From an uncultured Prevotella sp. (GTDB lineage: Bacteria > Bacteroidota > Bacteroidia > Bacteroidales > Bacteroidaceae): a DNA stretch of 9,522 nt. The position numbers were made by a program, and so were the translations under genes. Below, one piece after another: positions 1-5,764 of the stretch (position 1 is its first letter; each line of letters begins with the position of its first letter). Below the pieces are notes generated by a model. That model worked only from the letters and a program-made list of their open reading frames with translations. It ran no database searches and was not told where the DNA came from. The DNA lies in contig CAKPYB010000070.1 in NCBI GenBank assembly GCA_934202525.1, positions 1 to 9,522 of the forward strand, given 5' to 3'.

Positions 1-1209
1 GTTGCCAAGGGCGACAAGGTGAAGGTGGGTACACTCATCGCTGAGGCTGGTGGCTTTGTGAGTGCTCCTATTTACAGCTCCGTATCAGGAACCGTGTTCA
101 AGGTAGATACATCTATTGATGCTACCGGTTATCGCAAGCCTTGTATTATTATTAATGTAGAAGGCGATGAGTGGGAGGAGAGCATCGACCGCTCTGAGAA
201 GCTCGAAACGCTTGAGGCTCATTCTGAGCTTACTCCAGAGGAAATCGTAAACCGCATCAAGGTGGCTGGTGTCACGGGTATGGGTGGTGCAGGTTTCCCA
301 ACTTTCATCAAACTTTGTCCTCCTCCTGGAGCCAAGGCTGAGTGCGTCATCATCAATGGTGTAGAGTGTGAGCCTTATATCACAGCCGATTATCGTCTGA
401 TGATGGAGCATGCCGATGAGATTCTCGTTGGCTTGAACCTCCTGATGAAGGCTGCCAAGGTAGAGAAGGGCTACATCGGTATCGAGGACAACAAGCCTGC
501 TGCCATCAAACTCTTCGAGGAGAAGACTGCCAATGACTCTCGTATCGAGATTGTACCTCTTGCCAAGAAGTACCCTCAGGGTGGTGAAAAGCAGTTGGTT
601 GATGCGGTTATCCGCCGTCAGGTTCCTGCTCCTCCAGCTATCCCTGTCAACGTTGGAGCAATTGTTCAGAATGTAGGTACTGCCTTCGCTGTTTATCAGG
701 CAGTTATGAAGAATAAACCTCTCTTCGAGCGCTATACTACCGTTACCGGTAAGCAGGTGAAGAATCCGGGCAACTTCCTCGTACGTATGGGTACTCCATT
801 CTCTCAGATGATTGAGAACTGTGGCGGTTTGCCAGAGGGCGATAACAAGGTGTTGGCTGGTGGTCCGATGATGGGTAAGGCTGTCATCAGCCTCGATGTA
901 CCGGTAACCAAGGGTACCAACTCCATTACTGTATTGACCGATGCCGATGCTCATCGCAAGAAGGCTCAGCCATGTATCCGCTGTGCCAAGTGTGTGGATG
1001 CCTGCCCAATGGGCCTGGAGCCATATTTGCTTGCTACCTTGAGCGTAGTGAAGGATTATGAGCGCCTGGAGGCAGAGGAGGTAACATCCTGCATCGCCTG
1101 CGGTTCATGCCAGTTCACCTGTCCTTCACATCGTCCTATCCTCGATAATATTATCAATGGTAAGGGTGCGGTAATGGGCATCATCAGAGCTCGCAACGCT
1201 AAGAAGTAA
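1..1209 (+). CDS. rnfC: RnfC, ion-translocating oxidoreductase subunit C (5'-truncated)
   Basis: Peripheral subunit of the Rnf complex that binds NADH and FMN and passes electrons between NAD(H) and the membrane part. The reading frame is open to the first base, so the start lies outside the window; by family length roughly 50 N-terminal residues are missing, and the GTG at 19 is an internal codon. The visible part starts inside the N-terminal lipoyl/barrel-sandwich-like domain (GGFVSAPIYSSVSGTV). A glycine-rich nucleotide-binding loop, GMGGAGFP, lies at 277-300 and the family signature GVECEPY at 358-378. Two ferredoxin-type 4Fe-4S sites close the protein: CIRCAKCVDACP (first Cys codon at 973) and CIACGSCQFTCP (first Cys codon at 1090). 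It is the first visible gene of rnfC-D-G-E-A; rnfB is expected just upstream. The product ends in Lys-Lys, and its stop codon lies in the first copy of a 15-bp tandem repeat. Family assignment is secure. Confidence 0.96.
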   Translation, partial: VAKGDKVKVGTLIAEAGGFVSAPIYSSVSGTVFKVDTSIDATGYRKPCIIINVEGDEWEESIDRSEKLETLEAHSELTPEEIVNRIKVAGVTGMGGAGFPTFIKLCPPPGAKAECVIINGVECEPYITADYRLMMEHADEILVGLNLLMKAAKVEKGYIGIEDNKPAAIKLFEEKTANDSRIEIVPLAKKYPQGGEKQLVDAVIRRQVPAPPAIPVNVGAIVQNVGTAFAVYQAVMKNKPLFERYTTVTGKQVKNPGNFLVRMGTPFSQMIENCGGLPEGDNKVLAGGPMMGKAVISLDVPVTKGTNSITVLTDADAHRKKAQPCIRCAKCVDACPMGLEPYLLATLSVVKDYERLEAEEVTSCIACGSCQFTCPSHRPILDNIINGKGAVMGIIRARNAKK

Positions 1210-1260
1210 TCCTTTAAGAAGTAATCCTTCAAGAAGAAATCCTTTAAGAAGAGATACTTC
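1201..1260 (+). repeat. Four tandem copies of a 15-bp unit in the rnfC-rnfD gap
   Basis: Four head-to-tail units are seen: AAGAAGTAATCCTTT (1201-1215), AAGAAGTAATCCTTC (1216-1230), AAGAAGAAATCCTTT (1231-1245) and AAGAAGAGATACTTC (1246-1260). Copies 1 and 2 differ at one base; the fourth is most diverged. The first copy supplies the last two Lys codons and the TAA stop of rnfC. Because the unit is five codons long, every copy keeps the rnfC frame, with another TAA in copy 2 and none in copies 3 and 4. The array is the main reason this gap is 93 bp while the other gaps in the operon are 6-41 bp. Confidence 0.9.
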
Positions 1261-1302
1261 AATCAAGAGAAATTTCATTGACGAAAGAATTTAAAAGATA
1301 AA

Positions 1303-2304
1303 ATGGGAAAATTAATCGTTTCATTATCGCCACACGCCCATGGAAATGAGAGCGTAGAGAAGAACATGTACGGAGTGATTATCGCTCTCGTGCCTGCCAT
1401 CCTCGCTTCTTTCTATTTCTTCGGCTTGGGTTCAGCAGTCGTACTGCTCACCTCTGTGGCAGCCTGCGTCTTCTTTGAGTGGGCAATTACAAAATATCTC
1501 CTGAAGGAAGAGACCAGCTTGCTCGATGGTTCTGCCATCATCACCGGTCTCTTGCTCGGCATGAACTTGCCAAGTAACCTTCCTCTCTGGATCATCATCA
1601 TCGGTGCCCTGTTTGCTATCGGTGTAGGTAAGATGAGCTTCGGCGGTCTGGGTAACAATCCTTTCAACCCAGCTTTGGTTGGCCGTTGCTTCCTGCTCGT
1701 CAGCTTCCCTGCCCAGATGACTTCATGGCCTGTAGCCGGACAGATGCTCAGCTATACCGATGCTACAACCGGTGCTACTCCGCTGGCTATCATGAAGACC
1801 GCCATCAAGACTGGCGATGCTTCTCTCCTGAATCAGTTGCCTGATGCAATGAGCATGCTCTTCGGTGCTACAGGCGATACTTTCGGTGCCGGAACTACCG
1901 GTGAGGTTTGTGCATTCGCCCTCTTGCTCGGTTTGGCTTACATGCTCTGGAAGAAGGTCATCACCTGGCATATTCCAGTCAGCATCATCGCTACCGTATT
2001 CGTATTCAGCGGTTTGATGCATTTGGCTAATCCTGTTTATGCCAATCCTTTTGCAGTTATCTTCAGCGGCGGTCTGATGCTCGGTGCCATCTTCATGGCT
2101 ACCGATTACGTTACCTCTCCAATGACTCACAAGGGCATGCTTATCTATGGTGTATGCATCGGTCTGCTGACCATCATCATCCGCAACTGGGGTAGCTATC
2201 CAGAAGGTATGTCGTTCGCCATTCTCATCATGAATGCGTTCACGCCTCTTATTAACACATACGTTAAACCAAAGCGCTTCGGTGAGAAGCCTGCTAAGAA
2301 ATAA
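1303..2304 (+). CDS. rnfD: RnfD, membrane subunit with covalent FMN
   Basis: Integral membrane subunit (333 residues, normal for the family) of the NqrB/RnfD family, thought to form part of the ion pathway and to carry FMN covalently bound by the flavin transferase ApbE. The attachment motif Dxx[ST]GAT is seen as DATTGAT at residues 153-159, with Thr159 the predicted FMN-bearing residue. The protein is strongly hydrophobic, with several membrane segments before the motif (about residues 25-125) and further ones after it (about 205-315). Other family blocks include GNNPFNPALVGR (117-128) and the ATDYVTSP region near residue 266. The ATG at 1303 follows an A-rich stretch without a clear Shine-Dalgarno sequence, usual in Bacteroidetes. 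The basic C-terminus ends in Lys-Lys. The last codons overlap the ribosome-binding site of rnfG. Confidence 0.96.
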   Translation: MGKLIVSLSPHAHGNESVEKNMYGVIIALVPAILASFYFFGLGSAVVLLTSVAACVFFEWAITKYLLKEETSLLDGSAIITGLLLGMNLPSNLPLWIIIIGALFAIGVGKMSFGGLGNNPFNPALVGRCFLLVSFPAQMTSWPVAGQMLSYTDATTGATPLAIMKTAIKTGDASLLNQLPDAMSMLFGATGDTFGAGTTGEVCAFALLLGLAYMLWKKVITWHIPVSIIATVFVFSGLMHLANPVYANPFAVIFSGGLMLGAIFMATDYVTSPMTHKGMLIYGVCIGLLTIIIRNWGSYPEGMSFAILIMNAFTPLINTYVKPKRFGEKPAKK

Positions 2305-2310
2305 GGAGGA
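2303..2310 (+). promoter_or_regulatory. Strong Shine-Dalgarno sequence of rnfG
   Basis: AAGGAGGA lies 7 bases before the ATG at 2318 and overlaps the TAA stop of rnfD (2302-2304). It decides the rnfG start: the same frame is open back to an ATG at 2234, but that would add 28 residues lying inside rnfD and placed before the membrane anchor. Confidence 0.8.
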
Positions 2311-2317
2311 CAGAGAC

Positions 2318-2992
2318 ATGCAGAAATTAGAATCATCATTAAAGAACATGGTGCTTGTGCTGGTGGGCGTTGCGCTCATCGTAGGTGCCGTTCTTGCATA
2401 CATCAATCATCTTACATCCGGTCCTATCGCCGAGAAAGCAGCACAGAGTCTGGCTGCCGGTATCAAGAGCGTGATGGGTACAGAAGAACTCCAGGTGGCT
2501 GAGCCTGAAGAGGTAAAGCAGGAGTTTGGCGGTAAGGAATTCTCTTTCACCATCCACAAGTGCTCAGACAAGAGTGGCAAGCAGCTGGGTGCTGCCGTAG
2601 AGAGTACTACCGGTGGTTTCGGTGGCGATCTGAAGGTGCTCGTAGGTTTCGATACCGAGGGCAAGGTTATGGGTTATACCATTCTTCAGGCTTCAGAGAC
2701 TCCGGGTCTGGGTGCCAAGGCTACTACCTGGTTCCAGAAAGACGGAAAGGGTAGCATCATCGGCAAGACTCCAAAGGATGGCGACCTCCACGTAAGCAAG
2801 GATGATAAGGGTGGCAATGCCGTAGATGCCATCACCGCATCAACCATTACCAGCCGCGCCTTCCTCAAGGCTATCAACCAGGCTTATGCCGTTTATGCCA
2901 AGAAGAATGTCGATGGCGAGAGTGGTGCAACTCAGAAAGCAGACGGCGAGAGTGGTGCATCTAAAGTTGAACATAACGAAAAGAAAGGATAA
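2318..2992 (+). CDS. rnfG: RnfG, FMN-carrying subunit with extra flavinylation-like motifs in its tail
   Basis: Subunit of the NqrC/RnfG family (224 residues from the ATG at 2318): one N-terminal membrane helix (about residues 10-29) and an extracytoplasmic FMN-bind domain holding covalent FMN. The expected site is DAITASTITS at residues 170-179, with Thr176 the predicted flavinylated residue; ETPGLGAKA at 127-135 is another family block. The start is set by the AAGGAGGA at 2303-2310, not by the in-frame ATG at 2234, because residue 1 onward gives the short basic lead and membrane anchor typical of the family. The oddity is the tail after residue 198: DGESGAT (199-205) and DGESGAS (209-215), two tandem copies that each fit the DxxSGA[T/S] flavin-attachment consensus. 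Whether they are modified is unknown. rnfE starts 6 bases downstream, so translation is probably coupled. Confidence 0.95.
   Translation: MQKLESSLKNMVLVLVGVALIVGAVLAYINHLTSGPIAEKAAQSLAAGIKSVMGTEELQVAEPEEVKQEFGGKEFSFTIHKCSDKSGKQLGAAVESTTGGFGGDLKVLVGFDTEGKVMGYTILQASETPGLGAKATTWFQKDGKGSIIGKTPKDGDLHVSKDDKGGNAVDAITASTITSRAFLKAINQAYAVYAKKNVDGESGATQKADGESGASKVEHNEKKG
2912..2962 (+). repeat. 30-bp-period duplication encoding two DGESGA[T/S] motifs
   Basis: Two 21-base segments, 2912-2932 and 2942-2962, differ at only two positions (GAT/GAC and ACT/TCT), 30 bases apart start to start. They encode DGESGAT and DGESGAS in the tail of RnfG. The bases after each copy are diverged. Confidence 0.85.
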
Positions 2993-2998
2993 ACCGAT

Positions 2999-3583
2999 AT
3001 GAGTAATGTTAAGATTTTGATGAACGGACTCATCAAGGAGAATCCAACCTTCGTGTTGCTTCTCGGTATGTGTCCTACTTTGGCTACAACAACCAGCGCC
3101 ATCAACGGTCTCTCTATGGGATTGGCTACCATGGCAGTATTGGTTTGTACCAACTTTGTTATTTCCTGTATCAAGAAGATTACCCCGGATATGGTTCGCA
3201 TCCCTGTGTTTATCGTAGTGATTGCAGCCTTCGTAACCATCCTTCAGATGCTGATGAGCGCCTATGCTCCTGATAGCATCAACCAGGCACTGGGTATCTA
3301 TATCCCATTGATCGTAGTAAACTGTATCATCCTGGGTAGAGCAGAGAGCTTTGCTGCCAAGAATTCACCTGTAGCCAGTTTCTTTGATGGTCTCGGCTGC
3401 GGTTTGGGTTTCACCCTCGGTTTGACTATCCTGGGTAGTGCCCGCGAGATTCTCGGTGCAGGTAGCGTATTCGGTATCACTCTGTTGCCGGAGACTACCA
3501 ACATCCTGATGTTCATCCTGCCTCCGGGAGCCTTCCTCACCTTGGGATACATCATAGCTATATTTAATAAGGTAAAGAAGTAA
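2999..3583 (+). CDS. rnfE: RnfE, membrane subunit of the Rnf complex
   Basis: One of two homologous six-helix membrane subunits (RnfE with RnfA; NqrD with NqrE in Na+-NQR) that form an inverted pair in the membrane. Known structures of the family show a 2Fe-2S cluster held between the two subunits by two Cys from each. Here the matching residues are Cys25 (GMCPTLA) and Cys109 (VVNCIILGR). The sequence is 194 residues, hydrophobic throughout, with the block NGLSMGLATMAVL at 36-48. ATG 2999 follows the rnfG stop by 6 bases. The IVVNCIILGRAES segment fits RnfE, whereas the paired gene at 3625 carries [10 protein letters not shown] as RnfA proteins do. The product ends in Lys-Lys before the TAA. 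Assignment as RnfE rather than RnfA rests on these segments and on operon order. Confidence 0.95.
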   Translation: MSNVKILMNGLIKENPTFVLLLGMCPTLATTTSAINGLSMGLATMAVLVCTNFVISCIKKITPDMVRIPVFIVVIAAFVTILQMLMSAYAPDSINQALGIYIPLIVVNCIILGRAESFAAKNSPVASFFDGLGCGLGFTLGLTILGSAREILGAGSVFGITLLPETTNILMFILPPGAFLTLGYIIAIFNKVKK

Positions 3584-3598
3584 GCGTAGGCATCGCTT
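3582..3598 (+). other. Small hairpin between rnfE and rnfA
   Basis: AAGCG (3582-3586) and CGCTT (3594-3598) pair around a 7-base loop, starting on the rnfE stop codon. No T-tract follows, so it is unlikely to terminate transcription. It might mark a processing or stability point in the transcript, but a five-base stem can arise by chance. Confidence 0.3.
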
Positions 3599-3624
3599 CG
3601 AATCAATGAAATAGAATAAAGATT

Positions 3625-4227
3625 ATGGAATATTTATTGATATTTATCTCTGCGATATTCGTTAACAACATCGTTTTGTCGCAGTTTCTCGGTATCTGTC
3701 CTTTCCTGGGCGTATCGAAGAAAGTTGATACAGCCATCGGTATGGGTGGTGCCATCGCCTTCGTCTTGACCTTGGCAACCATCATTACCTGGTGTGTTCA
3801 GAAGTATGTACTCGATCCATTCGGATTGCAATATCTCCAGACCCTGGCTTTTATCCTCGTGATTGCAGCCTTGGTTCAGATGGTAGAGATTATCCTGAAG
3901 AAGGTTTCTCCTGCGCTTTATCAGGCGCTCGGTATTTTCCTGCCGCTGATTACTACCAACTGTGCTGTGCTGGGTGTAGCCATCCTGGTTATCCAGAAGG
4001 ATTACAATCTGCTTGAGAGTGTGGTTTACGCCTTCTCTACCGCTCTCGGTTTTGCCCTGGCGCTTATCGTTTTCGCCGGCATTCGCGAGCAGCAGGCGTT
4101 GGTCCGCATTCCTAAGGGCATGCAGGGCGTAGCTATCGTCATGGTAACAGCCGCGCTCCTCAGCCTTGCCTTCATGGGCTTCTCGGGCGTAGATGGCGGT
4201 TTGAAATCGCTCTTCGGATTGGAGTAA
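3625..4227 (+). CDS. rnfA: RnfA, membrane subunit of the Rnf complex
   Basis: Partner of RnfE and homologue of NqrE; 200 residues, six predicted membrane helices. The N-terminus ([17 protein letters not shown]) is characteristic of RnfA. The cluster cysteines are Cys25 (FLGICPFLG) and Cys113 ([10 protein letters not shown]), equivalent to Cys25 and Cys109 of the RnfE encoded upstream, so the four ligands for the intramembrane 2Fe-2S cluster are all present. The 41-base gap from rnfE contains a short hairpin and an A-rich start region without a Shine-Dalgarno sequence. It is the last gene of the operon and is followed by a strong terminator. Nothing in the gene looks truncated or unusual. Confidence 0.96.
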   Translation: MEYLLIFISAIFVNNIVLSQFLGICPFLGVSKKVDTAIGMGGAIAFVLTLATIITWCVQKYVLDPFGLQYLQTLAFILVIAALVQMVEIILKKVSPALYQALGIFLPLITTNCAVLGVAILVIQKDYNLLESVVYAFSTALGFALALIVFAGIREQQALVRIPKGMQGVAIVMVTAALLSLAFMGFSGVDGGLKSLFGLE

Positions 4228-4255
4228 TTCTTTTACTGGAAGTTGATAAAATAAT

Positions 4256-4302
4256 AATGGGAATTTGCGAACGGTGTTACCCGATGCAAATTCCCATTTT
4301 TT
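4256..4302 (+). terminator. Intrinsic terminator of the rnf operon
   Basis: A perfect 13-base stem, AATGGGAATTTGC (4256-4268) with GCAAATTCCCATT (4286-4298), closes a 17-base loop that can itself form a small CGG/CCG stem. A run of six T follows at 4297-4302. It lies 28 bases after the rnfA stop. The left flank is A-rich, so it may also act, more weakly, on the opposing transcript from the gene at 4417-5448. Confidence 0.9.
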
Positions 4303-4305
4303 GTA

Positions 4306-4410
4306 CTTGATTTTTCTTACTCTCTGACCTGTGTGGTCTTGATTTTTAACTCTTTTACTTAATCTTGATTTCTAACTCTCTGTTTATAAACTTGAAATTA
4401 TAACTCTTTC
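4306..4410 (-). repeat. Degenerate repeats in the 3' region of the secreted-protein gene
   Basis: On the minus strand an element close to AGAGTTARAAATCAAG occurs four times, as loose copies beginning (plus-strand left ends) at 4306, 4338, 4364 and 4391, spaced 32, 26 and 27 bases. Copies 2 and 3 are closest to each other; the outer two are diverged. They fill most of the space between the stop codon at 4417 and the terminator. No gene is seen here. Confidence 0.5.
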
Positions 4411-4416
4411 TGTTTC

Positions 4417-5448
4417 TTATCTTCTGTGTCCGAAACTTCCACCGCCGTTGTTCTTGCTAGGGGTAGAAGAGCGAGGGGTGAAACCGCCGCCTGTTGAACG
4501 GTTGCCAGAACCGCTGCTGAATGAACGGCTCATGCTGCCGCTGCGGTTGCCACCGAAGATATTGCTTCTGCCGCTTCCGAAGCTACTGTTGTTCTGACGG
4601 CTGCTGTTGCCGAAACCACGGTTGTTGCTGGTGCTGCTATTGCTGCTGCCGAAACCACGGTTAGGGCGGCTGTTTCCATTTCCGAACCCGCCATTGTTCT
4701 GTGGGCGGTCGTTATTGTTTCCGAAGCCTCCGTTATTATTTCCGAAGCCTCCGTTTTGTGGGCGGCTGCTGTTTCCGAAGCCAACGTTGCTGTTAGGGCG
4801 GCTGCTGTTACCGAAGCCAACGTTGTTGTTAGGGCGGCTTGTATTACCGAAACCACGGTTTGGATTCATCTGAGGTCTGTTCTCCCGGTTCAGATTTCCG
4901 AAAGATCTTCCTCTGCCGTAATCACCGCGGTTGAATCCGTCTCTCATACCTATTCTCGGATTTCCTCCAGGGCGAGGGCCGCCGAAGCTTCTTCCGTGAT
5001 ACCAGCTTCTGTTTCCGTTTACTCGCCAGCTATGACCTCCACGGTAAGATACGTAGAAGTGAGGGCGACCGAAATAGAAATAGTCGCGGCGAGGATAGCG
5101 GGCGTAGATGCCGAAGTGCCAGTAGCCTGCATTCCAGTAGAGCGGACGGTAGAAGTAGGTGGCATTGATATATGTTCTATACTGCCAGTCGAGCAGGATA
5201 TAGCTCAAATCCATATTGCGCTGGCGCCAGTAAGCACCATATAGGTCATCGTATGTATCTACACTCATCAGGTAGTCGAGGTTCACCTCGTAAGCTGCCT
5301 CATACTGGTCTTCCGTAAGATTGAGCTCGTAAGCCATCTTATCAGTCAGGAAGAGAGCCTGCTGTCTAGCCTGCTCATAACTCATTGCAGAAGCGGTAGT
5401 GAATGTCATCATGAACATGGCTACCAGAGCTATTATCATTCGTTTCAT
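4417..5448 (-). CDS. Secreted low-complexity protein with GFGN repeats, unknown function
   Basis: Not recognised as a named protein. The 343 residues begin with a clear signal peptide (basic MKR, hydrophobic core, likely cleavage after Ala-Ser-Ala at 19-21). There is no lipobox cysteine, so export by signal peptidase I is expected. Residues 22-85 form a small, probably helical, acidic domain; LNLTEDQ (42-48) resembles the LTxxQ motif of Spy/CpxP-type periplasmic proteins, a weak likeness only. Residues 88-150 are extremely aromatic (23 of 63 are Tyr, Trp or Phe) with many Arg. Residues 151-343 are Gly/Asn/Ser/Arg-rich and probably disordered, with GFGN repeats at 199-296. The gene stands alone, convergent with rnfA and divergent from uxaB, with its own -7 box. 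It may be a cell-envelope or extracellular matrix protein, but that is inference. The exported, low-complexity nature is well supported. Confidence 0.85.
   Translation of the reverse strand: MKRMIIALVAMFMMTFTTASAMSYEQARQQALFLTDKMAYELNLTEDQYEAAYEVNLDYLMSVDTYDDLYGAYWRQRNMDLSYILLDWQYRTYINATYFYRPLYWNAGYWHFGIYARYPRRDYFYFGRPHFYVSYRGGHSWRVNGNRSWYHGRSFGGPRPGGNPRIGMRDGFNRGDYGRGRSFGNLNRENRPQMNPNRGFGNTSRPNNNVGFGNSSRPNSNVGFGNSSRPQNGGFGNNNGGFGNNNDRPQNNGGFGNGNSRPNRGFGSSNSSTSNNRGFGNSSRQNNSSFGSGRSNIFGGNRSGSMSRSFSSGSGNRSTGGGFTPRSSTPSKNNGGGSFGHRR
4561..4854 (-). repeat. GFGN-type amino-acid repeats within the secreted protein
   Basis: Residues 199-296 hold about nine units that each begin Gly-Phe-Gly-Asn or a near variant (the last begins Ser-Phe-Gly). 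The first two are 12-residue units, GFGNTSRPNNNV and GFGNSSRPNSNV, encoded at 4783-4854 as near-identical 36-base tandems. Later units vary from 7 to 13 residues, with Arg-Pro often in the middle. The arrangement suggests growth by slippage or unequal recombination. Confidence 0.9.
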
Positions 5449-5496
5449 AATCGTATATCTTTAAATTGTTATACTTCATGTTTCTTTTTTCTGGTG

Positions 5497-5504
5497 CAAA
5501 GATA
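5497..5504 (-). promoter_or_regulatory. -7 box of the secreted-protein promoter
   Basis: The minus strand reads TATCTTTG followed by CA, a perfect match to the Bacteroidetes TAnnTTTG element, 48 bases before the start codon. No TTTG or TTG is seen at the -33 position (roughly 5524-5530 on the plus strand), so the promoter may depend on an activator. Confidence 0.65.
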
Positions 5505-5527
5505 CGATGTTTTTTGCTTCCACGGTC

Positions 5528-5560
5528 GGGATTTCCCCTAAAGGGGTGGGGGAAAATCCC
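5528..5560. promoter_or_regulatory. GC-rich inverted repeat between divergent promoters
   Basis: GGGATTTCCCC (5528-5538) is the inverted counterpart of GGGGAAAATCCC (5549-5560), with one extra A in the right arm. An inner CCCCTAAAGGGG dyad (5535-5546) gives an alternative pairing. Its centre is about 54 bases upstream of the predicted start of the minus-strand transcript, a usual place for an activator site. It is too far from the uxaB promoter (5679) to act as a terminator hairpin there and has no T-tract. An operator is the best guess. Confidence 0.5.
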
Positions 5561-5651
5561 TACTTCTTTATTTTGTGCCTGATAGTTATATATATAATAA
5601 GGTATAGAACCGGAGTGGAGCGTAAAGGTTTGCGTGAAGATTTTCGCTATT

Positions 5652-5686
5652 TTTTGAACAATCAAACGAAATATTTACTACCTTTG
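5652..5686 (+). promoter_or_regulatory. uxaB promoter
   Basis: TACCTTTG (5679-5686), followed by CA, fits the -7 consensus TAnnTTTG. A TTTTG at 5652-5656 may serve as the -33 element; the 22-base spacer is slightly longer than the usual 19-21. Transcription would start near 5693, giving a leader of about 70 bases that is very A-rich next to the ATG. Confidence 0.65.
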
Positions 5687-5764
5687 CACTCAGAAAGACG
5701 ATCTGATGAATAGATTGGAATTTAAAACGAAAAGTAAAATAATAAAAAACAAAATAAACAAATC

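Noticed and set aside
85..954. Long open frame on the minus strand opposite rnfC (289 codons)
   Set aside because: It is fully antisense to a well-supported gene, has no recognisable domain, and such frames arise when codon bias on the coding strand avoids codons that read as stops on the other strand.
1201..1260. CRISPR array
   Set aside because: The 15-bp units are directly abutting with no spacers, and no cas genes are present; it is a simple tandem repeat.
2234..2317. N-terminal extension of RnfG from the ATG at 2234
   Set aside because: It would lie wholly within rnfD, and a strong ribosome-binding site sits just before the ATG at 2318, which gives the normal membrane anchor position.
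4326..4338. GACC-TGTGT-GGTC inverted repeat
   Set aside because: A four-base stem without a T-tract or association with a promoter is within chance expectation.
4530..4856. Ala/Thr/Ser-rich and Pro/Leu-rich open frames overlapping the repeat region
   Set aside because: Repetitive DNA stays open in several frames; only the frame with a signal peptide and an organised protein, 4417-5448 on the minus strand, is credible.
5375..5665. 96-codon minus-strand frame spanning the divergent intergenic region
   Set aside because: It overlaps the start of the secreted-protein gene, its promoter and the dyad, and has no signal or domain.
5507..5713. 68-codon plus-strand frame in the 5449-5764 intergenic region
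   Set aside because: It runs through the dyad and the uxaB promoter, has no start-site context, and has no recognisable features.
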